Shown: positions 33,641 to 46,466, counted from the first letter of the stretch. The stretch is DNA of 64,000 nucleotides from Apoderus coryli (GCA_911728435.2 OU452199.1:11170860-11234859), one strand, 5' to 3'. Notes: generated from the sequence alone by a model not told the origin. Numbers and translations are program-made.

Positions 33641-34609
33641 ACGTTCAAATGTTGGTTTAGAGAATATTCCATTCCAAGTACCTAGTACCTAGTAAGATGA
33701 TATTCAACCGCAAATAATATTCTATATAATCATATATTTAGAAAGAAAAACGTTTATACAAAACTTCTATCCTATGAATATTGTAGGGACGTAACTTTTA
33801 AAATACTCTAGGATGTTCGCATGGACGCTCTCAGAATCTTAAAAAAATAATGGAATCATGCTCATGCTACTTTTCCTAACTACAAGCCAGTCAGTTAGGA
33901 CATATGCATCGTCTAATGATTTGAAATATCTCAGACTACAAATTTCCTTTTTTTAAATTAGAGGAAATATTGGAATTTAGTGTAATAATAACATTAGGAA
34001 AACACTTCAATATGTTTTCACACTCGGTTTCACATAATATTGTTTTATACATATCTTAAAGACGAAGCAAAAAAAAATATATGTTACGGTGCTGTTTAAT
34101 TTTTTAAAAATTCACACTGAAATGTGTAATTATTGTAAAACAAATAAAGGAAATATTGTGTATTCGTGTGGACAATTTCATGTCTCCTAGGTTGTGTTGA
34201 AATAAAACGTCTGATGCATTGACTGAGTTGAATACGAAATTAAGTAATGCGAGATTTTTATCTTGAGTTTTATGTAACTTTTGTAAAATCACATGGAATC
34301 AGACCCTAATGATAATATCGTTTTATTTCAGTAGAAAATCAAAAATCCGGTTTGTAAAGTACGTGTGTTTCACAACAAACACATTCGAAATTGTCGAAAA
34401 TTTCTAGAACAACTGCAAATGTTAGCACATATACCTACAGCAAAGATTAATCTTGTGTAGATTAATCTTTGCCTACAGGTAGAGAGGTAGAGCCATTAGA
34501 TGTCTGTTCATATGATTGATAGGTATACTAATTAATAATAAAAAGAAAACAAATGAGATATAATTAATAAATTGGTTTTAAATACACGTCCAAAATAAAT
34601 AAACTGTTG
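33641..34609. other. AT-rich stretch with one perfect small hairpin
   Basis: GCAAAGATTAATCT at 34441-34454 pairs perfectly with AGATTAATCTTTGC ending near 34473. Nothing else was recognised. Confidence 0.4.
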
Positions 34610-35590
34610 CCCTCGAGGCTCTCCATATTTAAGTGTAAAAGTAATAATTTTATGACCGTTTTGTCATTTTCTAAAATTTATATATATTTTTTTGTTTTAG
34701 ACATCAGCTATCGGGTTTTGTTCCTTTTTCTTCTCTTTGGAGGCGCTATTTATCTCGTACATATTATACATATTTTATATTTCAGATCTTCAAGGCCAAG
34801 TTCTTATACGCAAAATAGTTAATTTTTTTTAGTTTTATTATAAAATTTATTTTGCCCCCTTTTCTACTATTTATGAACGCCTATGTAAACAAAATTGTTA
34901 TGCTGCATGCTGAATAGGTTATCTTATATCAAAGCTATATTATAATTAGCCAATTTTTCTGTTATAGTTGGGATTTTTTTTTACCCTTTTTTACACTATT
35001 TTCGAACGCCTGTGTGAATTAATTCATTCATGTAACATTTTTTAGGTTATATTCTATCACAACTATGAAAAATTATTCCGTATTTCGAATAAGTTTAGGA
35101 AGTATATATTTTTTTATTTTGACTCCGCCTATGAAAACAAGTTATTTATAACACATATATTATATATATATATAGGTTATATTCTATCAAAGCTATAAAT
35201 AACTAATCAATATTTCCGCTATGTTTAAGAAATACGTTTTTTTCTAACCTTTTTACCCCATGTTACACTTTTTTCGAATGTCAATGTGGTCTAATTGTTT
35301 AGATTAAATATTTTAGGTTATATTTAATTGAACGCACAAAAAATTCTTCAATATTTCGGATAAGCTTAAGAATTATGATTTTTTAAATTTTTGAACCCTC
35401 TTCTAAACCCCTTGCCTACTCTCAATGTATCCCAAAATCTAATCAGCTCCTTGCCATGTCCAATAGTATTTTTGTACCAAATTTGGTTAAAATCGGTTAA
35501 GTGATTTTTGCGTTTTCGTGGATACAGACAGACAGACATTTTTTTAAAACTACTTATTTATGTATAAAATTACCAAAAACAAGTATTTCC
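34610..35590 (+). repeat. Element with internal ~130-150-bp tandem units, copy 1
   Basis: Begins CTCTCCATATTTAAGTGTAA and ends around ACCAAATTTGGTTAAAATCG with ACAGACAGACAGACA. Between them the words GAACGCCTATGTG and AGGTTATATTCTAT recur with starts near 34916, 35044, 35174 and 35325. A second copy with the same start, end and internal words is at 55470-56810. No coding sequence was recognised. Confidence 0.65.
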
Positions 35591-36029
35591 GGAAAAATTA
35601 AAAAAAAAATCATGAAAATAATAGTCTCCATATATATATATTACATATTATATGATATGGAGAGCTAAAAATTTAATAGATGTCAAACCTATCATGATTA
35701 ATATACATCAAAGAAGCAATATAATTTATTATTTACCATAAACAAATGAATGATATCAAAAACCGACGGATTCATAAAATATAGGTACTTATCGTTTACC
35801 CTGTAGATATGGATACTGTATAATATTAAAACTCTTTTAAAATTATACTGTTTAGGGCAGCCTACAGTTTTTCTGAAGAAAATAAAACTGGATAGGGTTT
35901 AATTCACGGATTCACTCGAGCTTAATAATTAACAGTCAAGTAACTCCTTTGAGTTTTGCCAATGAGAACGTTCCGGTATCTTTGACACACTAGCTTGGTA
36001 CAGCTTTTAAATGGTTTGTGCCTAAACTT
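35591..36029. other. AT-rich stretch, nothing recognised
   Basis: No recognised motif beyond TA-rich simple sequence near 35630-35660. Confidence 0.3.
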
Positions 36030-36190
36030 AGCCTCAGTCTAATTCAGTAGAGGTAGTAGCTAATTTAAACAAAATACGTAAGTAGGTAAATCCAACTATT
36101 TTGTCCGCTATGCCACAAAATCATTATTACTTTCTTATTAAAGTTGCTTTTTCGTGTAACATTATTTTTTACTACTAACATTAAATGCAG
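36030..36190 (+). repeat. Dispersed repeat, copy 2 of the unit at 30306-30440
   Basis: Shares GTCTAATTCAGTAGA-type, GTAGGTAAATCC and CGCTATGCCACAAAATCATT words with the sequence downstream of the hammerhead at 30232-30305, but no ribozyme core is present upstream of this copy. Confidence 0.5.
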
Positions 36191-37821
36191 TCTCTATTAA
36201 TACTGAGAATCGATATCGATAAACGACTCCTTAGATTCGTGAACGCGTTGATCAAGTTGATCAGGCAGGAGTCACATTATCTGATTTATTGATGTGACCA
36301 CATCTTTTCACAGAGAGGCTCGTTTAGATAACGACCAATAGATCCATGAACACGAGATCTGATGAGCTTGAGCTGTTGAATCTGGCAACGAGGTATTTCC
36401 AATGTGCAGCAGACGATTTTATGGTGTGGAACACGAATTTCGAAACCGAAATGAGCGCTACTCGTCAGAAGGCGAGTCCTTTTTGACGATTTACTCAACA
36501 CTCCACTACCACGCAATTGGAGGATACTGCACAGTACCCCGGCGTTACCTTGGACAAATCTCAGTTACGGAAGCTGATCATCGGGAGGAACATCGCGAAT
36601 GGAAGAAGAAAAATGCAGTTGTGTGACCTGCCTTCATTCAGGCCAGCACAACGTAAGGATATGTAGCCTCATCATACCTGCAGCCTTATTTGAGTCAAAC
36701 CAACAGTTCCGAAGGTATACCCCTTAGATGACATAACATGGTTGAAAGCCTAGGTCTTCGGAATGACAGACACTCATGCAAACCCGATCTGGCAAGCAAG
36801 TGATTCCACGGAAACTAACGAGTTTTAACAAGAGTTATCGCTGTGTGATAATTGACTTTCATTGTTAGTTATTGTTAAACAAATCAACGAGGGAAATCAA
36901 CAAACTACATGTAGAAGCAAACAAATAATTGCCTCGGACATAAACGGTGGAGGACAAAAAATGTGAACATATTTTGATTAAAGAGTTTAAATGGACTTAG
37001 AATTTCCACACTACCTAGAGAAGCGGTAAGCATCTCTCTAGGGACCATTATGCTTCCTCATATCTTGACAAAAAAAGAACAACAATTATGCTTAATCAGA
37101 AAGCTGGCAAATCACTGGTCGCGGTACCTGAAGTGGATAGGCAAGGTTTAGTACATCTGGTGATTGCAATATTGACTCACCATGTATATATATTGTTCAA
37201 AAGTTTAATAAGCCTAATAAATTAAGCAATTAAATTAAATACCTACTGAAGTCAATCACCAAGACGAATTCTTGAGATTGATGAAAATAAACAAATAAAA
37301 TAAACGTAAATTTTATGGTAGATTGGTGTTAGTGGACTATTTCCGACTTAAATTAAGAACAGAAAATCGTTTTGTGACGATTAATTGATCGTTTAAAATA
37401 AAACAAATACAATGCGTGACATGCTACACTCGTTTAAAAGTAAGCAAATACCATATTTGTAGGCTATTATTCAATGTTGGTTTAAAAACAGAAAGAAGAA
37501 GAGGAAAGACAGGTTGTGAAAAAAGCTGGTCATTATGAAAACAAACAAGATATGCTTCCGTTTACAGGACTACTATTTTAAACACAAACAATGTTACATA
37601 TTACGATTTTTAAACAGGTTTTTAAATTTGGTAGGAAGAATTTTATTATAGTGATTTATATTAAAATAAAAAAAAAAACCTGTGGGCATGCATTTATTTT
37701 TAAATTATAATTTATAATATGGTTTGGTAAATACCTACAACAATTACAGGATATTTCTATACCTATTTTGTTTTTCTCGATATTTCAATAATTCGCATCT
37801 GCATGAAAAAAAATGGGTGTG
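36191..37821. other. Unassigned stretch with a GC-richer block
   Basis: About 36240-36640 is less AT-rich and has overlapping open frames on both strands (36286-36516 minus, 36402-36626 plus), suggesting an old coding element, but I could not recognise a family. The rest is AT-rich and featureless. Confidence 0.3.
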
Positions 37822-38005
37822 TCGCCTCTAACTTTCCCGACAAATAAAAAATATTTGACCTGCGTAACGAAACAGAATTTTAATAATAATAATTATTATT
37901 ATAATTGTATTGTTTTTATTACTTCCAAAAAACTAACGTAGCAAACTTAACTACTTTATTCAAAAATTAGAAAAACAAAATATTGCCAGAGCTGGGATTC
38001 GAATA
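37822..38005 (-). repeat. Second, partial copy of the 3510-4035 repeat
   Basis: The inverse of the 3' half of that repeat: CTTTCCCGACAAAT, CCTGCGTAACGAAACAGAAT, and GCCAGAGCTGGGATTCGAAT. The last contains a B-box-like GGTATTCGAATCC closer to a tRNA consensus than copy 1. Confidence 0.7.
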
Positions 38006-38133
38006 CCAAAAATATCGCCACAGTTTAAAATAATCCATCATCAACGAGGAGCGGGTTCATTACATGAATAAAAGGCGTCTGCTCCACAAAATCCAAATAT
38101 ATAATTCTGAATCTTCTTTACATTAGGGTATAA

Positions 38134-38180
38134 TCACCATACATGTTTCGGAACAACAATTGTTCCATCATCAGTGGTAT
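38134..38180 (-). ncRNA. Minimal hammerhead motif with palindromic stem III
   Basis: On the minus strand: CUGAUGA at 38174-38168, stem II GGAACAA with UUGUUCC, GAAAC at 38149-38145, then AUGUA giving a GUA cleavage triplet. Stem I pairs UACCA with UGGUG. ACAUGU is self-complementary, so stem III could form between two molecules. A CTCCACAAAATC word at about 38079 matches the flank of the Penelope-linked motif at 52301. Confidence 0.7.
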
Positions 38181-38639
38181 TTAACAAAACTTAGTAGTTT
38201 AAGTGGCCAAAACACATTCATTTGCATTTTATCTCAAATTATTTTTTAGCGCGTTCACAATACTTTCTCTATGCAGGGAAGTAAAAGATTATTAAGTGAA
38301 TATTACACGTAAAATTTGGTTGTAAAACTTAGAAACTACGCCTGAACTAATGATATCCATCCACGTGAAGGTATGATTATTCCAAGGTGTAGTTTTTACG
38401 TTTTACAACAAATTTTTAACATAAATCTATTATTAAGAAATATTGATTAACACCTTTTCTCCATGTAGACGTGAATTTCTTAAGACAATTTTGATAAAAA
38501 ATTAAAATAGAAGCAACAAAACTAATGCGGAACTGATGTCGACCTTCGCTATTTTCAACTCAATGAAAATATGTTCAAGGTTTCTAAACCAATAATTCAG
38601 AAATTTATATAGTTGTTGTTTGTTGAGAACTATTCAGCA
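38181..38639. other. Likely retroelement-flank sequence, nothing specific
   Basis: No coding motif. It lies upstream, on the minus strand, of the hammerhead and may be part of the same retroelement end. Confidence 0.3.
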
Positions 38640-39520
38640 TCCATTATGGTTATGGTTTATATTTGAATGACGCTCGCATCTCAATTATACCCGTGACTCA
38701 ATGGTCATAGCTTAACGTCGTATTTCTTGGACAATTGAAAGCCGAAAGTGACTTACACACTTTGTTCAAAAGATATCAGTGGAGGTTCACCATGGGCCAA
38801 GAGCTTACCGAACAAGAAGCTATATGCTTAGCATTGTTGTAAATAGTCCCACTTCTAGTATACGAAGAATATCTAACCGTGTTCATGTAGTTGAATGAAA
38901 GTGTGGAAAACATTACACAATTTTGTTTTGTATCACATACAATATGTTCAACCTTTACTATGCAGCGCGTGTTCATATTTGTCGTTGGTTCATTGCACAC
39001 CCACAACTTCCGAACGAAGACATGTTTAATAACGATGGAATTAGGAATATCAGAAATTCACATTCATGGGCACTTGAGAGCGATTTTCAAAACAGGGAAA
39101 CTTATTTCCAACAGCGCTTTTTGGTGAATATTTGATGTAGCGTTATTAATAACCTTCCTATTGAGCTATATACATATTTCAAGAACGATTTCCGAACATT
39201 ATCTAAATTTTTACAAAATGCGTTGCCTTCAAAATAGAGTTAATATGAGATGTCAGCATGATGGCGCAAAATGTGAGAGAATATATAAATGCAACTTTGC
39301 TAACAGGTTAATTGGTACCGGAGGTCCAGTGTTCTGCCCCCGAGGTCGTCAGACCTAACGCTTCTTGACTATTATCGTTGGGGATAAGTTAATTTGAACT
39401 ATTATGGCTGCAGCTACATTGATACGAGACGAAATAACCCCGATACTCTTCAGGGAGCTACGCATTTAATTATTCGAAGAGCAAGAATGTATTTTAAGGC
39501 AGCGAGGAACGTTTTGAATT
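38640..39520 (+). pseudogene. Tc1/mariner (DD41D-like) transposase relic
   Basis: Highly decayed but ordered: SDLHTLFKRYQWRFTMGQEL, SPTSSIRRISNR (helix-turn-helix region), ARVHICRWFIAHPQLPNEDM, FNNDGIRNIRNSHSWALES, ETYFQQRFLVNI, CQHDGAK (second Asp region), FANRLIGTGGPVFCPRG, and AAATLIRDEI. The third Asp region is not recognisable. Many stops and frameshifts. No terminal repeats were found, so this looks like an old copy. Confidence 0.7.
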
Positions 39521-39540
39521 AAGTTATGTTAGCAATAAAA

Positions 39541-42029
39541 AAGTGGCAAATTAAAACATTACATTACTGTATTCAAAATGCCTTTTACTTTACTGTGAAA
39601 TTTAAATTCCTGTAATTAAACTATTGAGTTTTTGACAAAATAAGGCACTTCCGACTCAAAATTTTCCAAGAAATAGGACCTTAAGCTATGGCGATCGAGT
39701 CAAGGGATAGCATGTATCAGTATAATAATTCTCACAGTTAAATTCATACTCTCCAGATTTGATATAAAATGCTCTAAATTTCAATTCCATTTAATTTTGT
39801 TTATCTCTCTTTTAGTGTTTTTCTAATATTGGTGTAAACTAAATTCTTACATTAGAGGCAGTTTTGACTAATTTTCTTTTACAAACTACATTGTAGACAA
39901 AAAGCTGTTTAACCCTCTACCCACTGGAAATTAAAGGCGGTTGAAATATACAATTAAAACAACCGCCAACGACTCAGTGAGCTTGCCATGTGGTAATATG
40001 CTAGGCTGCTAGATATTTCAGCATATTTTGTCAAACTAGTTAAATAAACAACAGCTCGTTTAAAATAGAGACAAAGTTTTATAAAAAAGATCATCCTGTA
40101 CTTATTCTTCCACAATTTCTAACAATCGTTGGCGGATTCAATTTAGTATCTTTAAACTGGTTTGGTTTTACATATAAAGAAATTACAACTATATGTAGCT
40201 ACTTTTGTCGACTGTCGACCACAAGAAAAATATATATACCTAACTACTTATAATAACCTACTGATCTAGCAAAATCAAGGTTTCAGAACGATTAATAAAA
40301 ATAGTATAATACTAAAGTTGAGGCAAAAACGTGTTCGATTTTCTCAAGATAACCGTGGTCGAGGACATGCCATTCTTCATTATTTTATATTTTGTTTGAA
40401 TAAGAAGATTACGTGGGTGTTCCTTTTGCATTTGCATTTATTTTTATCACATTGCAACATGTGATAAAAATCATATATTCTTGATTATTCGTAACGTAAT
40501 ATTTGCTGAGTATATAGAAATGGTATGCAACACAAATTTAGTTTTTCCCTCAGAATATCCAATCTATGAAACTAAAAATGAAATAAGAAATGATTTTGCG
40601 GACAAAATGATCCCAAAAATGTGCTTAATTCATGACACAAGTCATTTTATTATACAAGAATAGAAAGACAAAATCATTGGTACTCCTTGCACAAAGAGAA
40701 TACATAAACATATTTGTTTTGATCTGAAGAAATAGTATAATTTTCAGTGTTGTGCACACTTTCCTCCCGGCGGAATACAAATTGTTTCCAGTTACAAATC
40801 AGTAACAGGCATGTTTCCGTCATAGAAATGACCGTGAATATGGTCAATGATTATCAGTATCAAATTTAGTATATTATAAAATATATGTTAATAGCAATAC
40901 AATAGGACATTCTCTACTATTATAATGAATGTTTGCACTATTTAACATTAATTAAATATATTTTTGTTTGTATAAAGCCAAAGGACATCACCTTTAATAA
41001 TTCTTACTAAAAGGCAACCTACAATAAATACTTTTACAAATAAAGGTGTGGATAACAAAGCTTATTTTGTATTATAGGAACTGAATGGTAATTCTGTTCC
41101 AAGTCTGTTAATTGTTACAGAGGGCGTCAATATCAAAATACAAACCTTTTCAATATTGTTTAGTCTTTAAAAATGCTGATTTGAAGAAGAATATCTTAAA
41201 TTTTTAAGATAAGTTTGTTAGATATTATTAGAAAACTGACCAAGATACATTTCGATAAGGAACAGTTGTCTGTTATTTTATACGGTATATGCGATTATAC
41301 GTAGGTAATATATATAGTCTAATACGCGAATCTTAAATTTTAGTCAGATTTTCAAAAATAAGTATTCATCTTTCCGTCATAGTAGTTTGTATGAACCGAA
41401 AAATTTTGGAAATAAGCAAATTACCTCATTTGTAAAAGTTTCACCCAGTAACAAGCAAACGGACATAAAAAACCACCCAATCAGTGATGGCATTCTGCTT
41501 CTCCCAATATTGTGGCAGCTCCATTTATACCTCACGATGGACTTCGTAATCGATGTTGATTTTTGCCATTATTGGTTTTTCCGTGATTTATCTGACACTG
41601 GTTTTTAGAACACTATTATCCATTATAACTGACGGGCATGCCTGAAATTAAAATTTACAATCACCTATTGAAAGATTTCCAGCAATCAATTTACATTATC
41701 ATTGTTAAGAGGGATAGAACGATAATTACCAATTGTAACTTTATAATAGGGTTTCTTAATAATATTAGTAACAGAAATAATTATGTGGCATTTTGTACAA
41801 AATTAACACAGCGCATCGTCATAAAATCGTTTCGCATTCGTTATTAGATCGTCAGCATAAGCAAACCAAAATAGAACTCCGATTTGTCATTTAGACTAAA
41901 AAACATTCACTAATGGAGAGAAAATCCCGATTTTATCTTTACTACTGGCTTTAGCTATACACTGGGTTTATCGATGCATACGTTTCTCTACTAGTGGATG
42001 GTTAATTGCTGTATAAGATAAAGCTAAGT
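39541..42029. other. AT-rich stretch, nothing recognised
   Basis: Open frames at 40481-40663, 41387-41608 and 41638-41847 have no recognisable motif or splice context. No palindrome was noticed. Confidence 0.35.
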
Positions 42030-42215
42030 TCTGATTGGTATGACATGCAGACAATCTTACAATAGTATATTGTGCAACGAACATGAAATGCCATATATTT
42101 CCTACGAGTATGATCGTTTGCAGCATGAGCCGCAGGCGAGTGCTGCAAATCATACGAGTAGGAAATGGTCATTTCATGTGAGTTTCACACTATACTTTTT
42201 CTACGACTGTTTTAA
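42030..42215. repeat. MITE-like hairpin repeat, family A copy
   Basis: CATGAAATGCCATATATTTC pairs with GAAATGGTCATTTCATG, and CTACGAGTATGAT with ATCATACGAGTAG, around the loop word GAGCCGCAGGCGAGTGCTG. The right end CACTATACTTTTTCTACGAC is shared with 20515-20675. Confidence 0.65.
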
Positions 42216-42498
42216 TGCTTTTGAAAAAAATTAACATAATTTTTAGGAAAATATTTGTTTTTCGAAACTTACCCTTGTTAGCGTATAAGCCTAAATACGA
42301 TAAATTAGAAGTATTAAATTGACTAGGTGGGGTTAAACTATATTCACTATGTGTGTTATGTGTTTTGAAATTAGCGAAATACTAAATTATAATTATTATT
42401 AATTATAAATACCAAAACTGTCAATTTGGTGTTTGTATTTTCGGCGTTGCTATGGTGATTTTTCATGCCCGCTGCTACTTTTGTCATTACCAGTAAAT

Positions 42499-42571
42499 TT
42501 TATCCGTGCGTAATAATATTTCCCACTAGTTGCTAGGTAACTAGTGGGAAATATTATTACGCACGGGTAAA
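42499..42571. repeat. Perfect 33-bp-arm palindrome
   Basis: The left arm at 42499-42531 includes CGTGCGTAATAATATTTCCC; the right arm at 42539-42571 is its exact or nearly exact inverse; the loop is 7 bases. The high match suggests recent origin or maintained structure. Confidence 0.8.
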
Positions 42572-43313
42572 TGATAAACAGCATTACAATGTACTACATT
42601 TTCAAATCATGATTGAACATATAATAAAGGCATTTAAAGACATATTTTTATTAATTATATTCAAATGAACTTTTTCAATTAGATTGCCTAAGTCATACGA
42701 TTTTCGTCGTTGTATACTTGTGTGCGTTACCAAAAATGAAAGGTATACCTTTCAACTATCAATCAAAGCCAAATACTATGTCTGTGTGTTTAATATTTAT
42801 ATTTTTACGTAACATTCACTAACAAGCCACAATGAAAAATAATGTTCATTGTACTAAACTTAAGTTGTTTGATTGAAAATGTGCACCAAATAGATGAAAG
42901 TATAATGTAGTTAACATGTACGTGTTAAAAAAAATATGAAATAACTAGATAATAACATAATATAATATGACTTTAAGAGTACAGCAGTCAATTTAAATTA
43001 TTTATAAAATTGATACAGAAATTAAAAACTTGACAAACGTGAGAAACTGCTGGAAGAATACAACTTTAGAAGACAAAATAAAAAAGAACAATTATTGTAG
43101 CTGGTAGTTATAATTATTAATATTAATAAATTACAATTAAATTGAGACAATTGAATTTATTCGTACATACAATTTCTTACAGGAGATTTCTAGAATTATC
43201 ACAAAATTGCCGCGAATAAGGCTACTGGTATTATAGATTGCATACCAGGCTGAGTAACAAATCTGTCGATAAATGACTAACATGTCCGTGCAGTGTAAAG
43301 AAAAAATTATCTA
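42572..43313. other. AT-rich stretch, nothing recognised
   Basis: No recognised motif. Confidence 0.3.
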
Positions 43314-44546
43314 CCGGGTGTCCCACCGGGAAGGGATTCGATCGATTATGGAGAAACTACACTGTGGAACAATCTGAAAATCTGGTGTTGTACGTAGTTC
43401 GACGGGACCAATACTGCCAAAATGTTTTCAAGGATCTAGTACTTCCGGTTATACCGGAAGTAGGTGTCAACTTCCTTATTTCAAATACGACCCTATATAA
43501 GTTATATTTTTTTTGGATTCTCCTTGTAATCCTAAAGATATTTTATGCATAATATGTTATAACTATCTCCAGCCGTTTTCGAAATATTTGAAATTTTATA
43601 TCAAAAATGACGTTTCCAGCATAACATTTTTTTATTACATGGAAGCTTTAATAATTTAATATGTTAGAATATCCTAGGAGCTAAAGACCTACTTCATGCG
43701 CCTACGTATATTTCTTTAGTAAATATTAATGCAGGGTATTTGAAAAAAAAGGGTAAAAAATAAAATTGAAAAGTGTCAAAATTCAAAATTTTTAAATAGC
43801 AACCCCCCATTTTATGTTTTTTTTTATTTTTTTACATCAAAAATAAGGGCAAGTTCATGAAAGGATGTATATTCCAAAAATTGATAGTTTTCAAAATATT
43901 GACAATTAGACATTTTTCTATTACAATACTGATATGATTTTGAAAATTAATTGATTTTAGTTGGCCATGATGGCTTTAGAAAGGAAATAAATATGACACT
44001 TGTCAAAAATAATCAACAATTATGACAATTCTAGATACTAATAAATAATAAAAAAAATTGAATTTGATTGAATTTTGACACTTTTTCCAATTTGATTTTT
44101 TAGCCTTTTTTTTCAAATATCCTGTATTAATATTTACTAAAAAGAATATACGTAGGCGCCTAAAGTAAGTCTATAGTTCCTAGAATATTCTAACAAATTA
44201 AGTTATTAAAGCGTCCATAAAATTGTAATTATTCTTTATTCTAAAAACGTCATTTTTGACATAAAATTTCAAATATTTCGAAAACGGCTAGAGATAGGTA
44301 TAACATAATATGCATAAAATATCTTTAGAATTACCAGGAGAATCCAAAAAAAATATAATTTATATAGGGTCGTATTTGAAATAAGGAAGTTGACACCCAT
44401 TTCCGGTATAACCGAAAGTACTAGATTCTTGAAAACATGTTAGCCGAATTGGTCCCGTCGACCTACGGACTACACCAAATTTTCAGATTGTTCTACAGTG
44501 TAGTTTCTCCATAATCGATCGAATCCCTTCCCGGTGGGACACCCGG
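43314..44546. mobile_element. Palindromic Tc1/mariner-type element with a second palindrome at its centre
   Basis: Flanked by TA (43312-43313, 44547-44548). Ends are CCGGGTGTCCCACCGGG. The outer arms are 43314-43731 and 44125-44546, about 420 bp each. Each holds the near-palindrome ACTTCCGG..CCGGAAGT (43441-43461, decayed on the right) and the words CCTTATTTCAAATACGACC and GGATTCTCC, related to the outer arms at 12677-14920. No coding sequence. Confidence 0.85.
43732..44124. mobile_element. Inner palindromic element at the dyad centre
   Basis: Starts CAGGGTATTTGAAAAAAAAG and ends CTTTTTTTTCAAATATCCTG-like. Right TA is intact; left has become TG. Arms are about 65 bp (including AAAAGTGTCAAAATTCAA) with an AT-rich interior. 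Without it the outer arms meet as TAAATATTAATATTAATATT, symmetric about TA. Confidence 0.78.
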
Positions 44547-44548
44547 TA

Positions 44549-45908
44549 TTTTATTTTTAGATAACTTGAAGCTTAAACCAAAAAATGTATGGGAAATTGC
44601 GAATAATTTTTAATGTAGTTTTCATGGCGTAATTTAGGTCCAATGTGGGCACCTGACAATTATATGCTTGGTTCTATTTGAAGGTATCTTATTTATTCAC
44701 CACCATTTTGAAAATTATGAAAATCTGCTAAATATCTCAAAAGTTATAAAAATAAATGGGAAGTATTCTTTAGGAACCTGTATCTCTGCAGGAGAAATAT
44801 TTCTGGAGTAAACTTTTAATGCGTTAGACGCTGAAACCGGCATCAGAATCTTTCTAGAAATTCAATATATCCCAAAAGAATTACTTTATCTTGAATTTTG
44901 ATAATAAGAATTCATTGGGCGTGTGAATTTAGATTTGTTCATGTAAGTCCAATAGCAAGTAAAATAAAATGGATTTGAATATTTTAAATAGTAAAATTTC
45001 ACACATACCACATAAAAGAAGTTTATTTTTTAGCTTATCCATATCCTATAGCAAACTAAGTAGAAAATAGAAATTAGCTCGAATTCTTCAAATGTTGAAC
45101 ACTTCAACTGACTGGAAAAATAGACTGTTTTTCTTTTTTGGCTGGCTAAACAAAAAAAAAAATCAAAATCTTTGAATGATGTACCTACTTCTGCCTTCAA
45201 ATTTACTGCATAGTTTCTCCATTCTTTTGTAGGGAATAAAAGAATATCTGTTTAACAAGACTCAAATTCATAGTGTACCGCCTACGTTAATTATCCACGC
45301 AAAACTGTGTAAACTTAGTGTGTATATGCAATAAAATTTATTTAATATCAAAACACCGTGGCTGTACCGGTTTATTTTTTTTGTGATACCAGAATAAGCT
45401 AAGGTAGTTGACTGTATTTTTTAAACCTCAATTCAAACAACCTAAAAAATATGCAAAATAATAAACATGGTTTTACCTTAAAAAGAACCGAAAAGCTTTT
45501 CTTTATTTTTTATTTGAAATTCAAAGTTCGTCAATGAAAGAATTTAATTATCACTCGTGGATCAAAACGGAACTCGATGGACTTCTTGTCGTTACACGCG
45601 CGCGATATGTTTTACCATAAAACTGCTCCACGCAAAGTACTACCTGCAGAGAGAGATTGGGATATTATTATACCATTTCCACTATATTAATACGGCCATC
45701 GAACCATGCAATACGTCTAGTTTGGCGAACTTGGATTAATTAGGTGGTAGTAGTAATGAGGTACTGCAATTATTAACTTTAATTATCCAAGTTTGCGCTT
45801 AGAAAGTCACAAATAAACTAAGAATAGCATGCACAAACATCGATTATAAACCAAGAATCATAAATTTTCGTACTCTTTGACATAAAAGGTGTTAATTCCA
45901 TCCAGATA
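44549..45908. other. AT-rich stretch, nothing recognised
   Basis: An open frame at 45557-45739 lies in a slightly GC-richer patch but shows no motif I recognise. Confidence 0.3.
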
Positions 45909-46466
45909 CCGGGTGTCAAAAGTCGGGATGTTTTTTATATGTGTACAAAGGAGAGAGATATTTAATTAAAACTAACTAAAGGTATTATTAAGTATGCAGG
46001 TCCACATTTTGCAAGAACTGTGCGTGATCACTTTAACGAAAAGTTTCCTAAGGGATGGGGAGGTGAAATGATGTACCTATCATATGGCCTACACTGTCTT
46101 CAGACTTAAAGCCCTCCGATTTTTTTTTATCTTAAGTGAAGAACAACACCTGTGGAATAAGATCTCACAAAAATCCGATTTATTAAAAAATACACAAGAC
46201 GCCATGATGGGCATTAAGTTTAATATTTTGAGAAGAATTAAATTATGCCTGGTGAAATGGAGGCTATAAGATTTTAAAGTTTCTTTAATTATGGCTTTTG
46301 ATGTGGAATTATTCCATTAGGAATTAATATAAACTTTTAGTGCTAAATATTATAAAAATATTGAATTTTTAATAGCAATAAGTCCATTTTGTTTATTGTT
46401 TATATTATTTACTTATTTTAATTAAAATTGTCTGTGGTTGATCTACGTCTTATCTGGGACACCCTG
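45909..46466 (+). mobile_element. Deleted DD41D-type element
   Basis: Flanked by TA (45907-45908, 46467-46468), ends CCGGGTGTC and GGACACCCTG. About 45995-46120 retains transposase words GPHFARTVRDHFNEKFPKGW followed, after frameshift, by LKPSDFFLS-like residues of the third-Asp region. The rest of the gene is missing. Confidence 0.7.

Noticed and set aside
36355..36400. CTGATGAGC word considered as a hammerhead core
   Set aside because: Followed by GAATC instead of GAAAC and no GUH triplet or stem I.
36286..36626. Overlapping open frames on both strands in a GC-richer block
   Set aside because: Neither peptide shows a motif I recognise, and overlap on both strands is expected by chance in this composition.
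45557..45739. Plus-strand open frame in a GC-richer patch
   Set aside because: No transposase or host-protein motif could be recognised in either strand.
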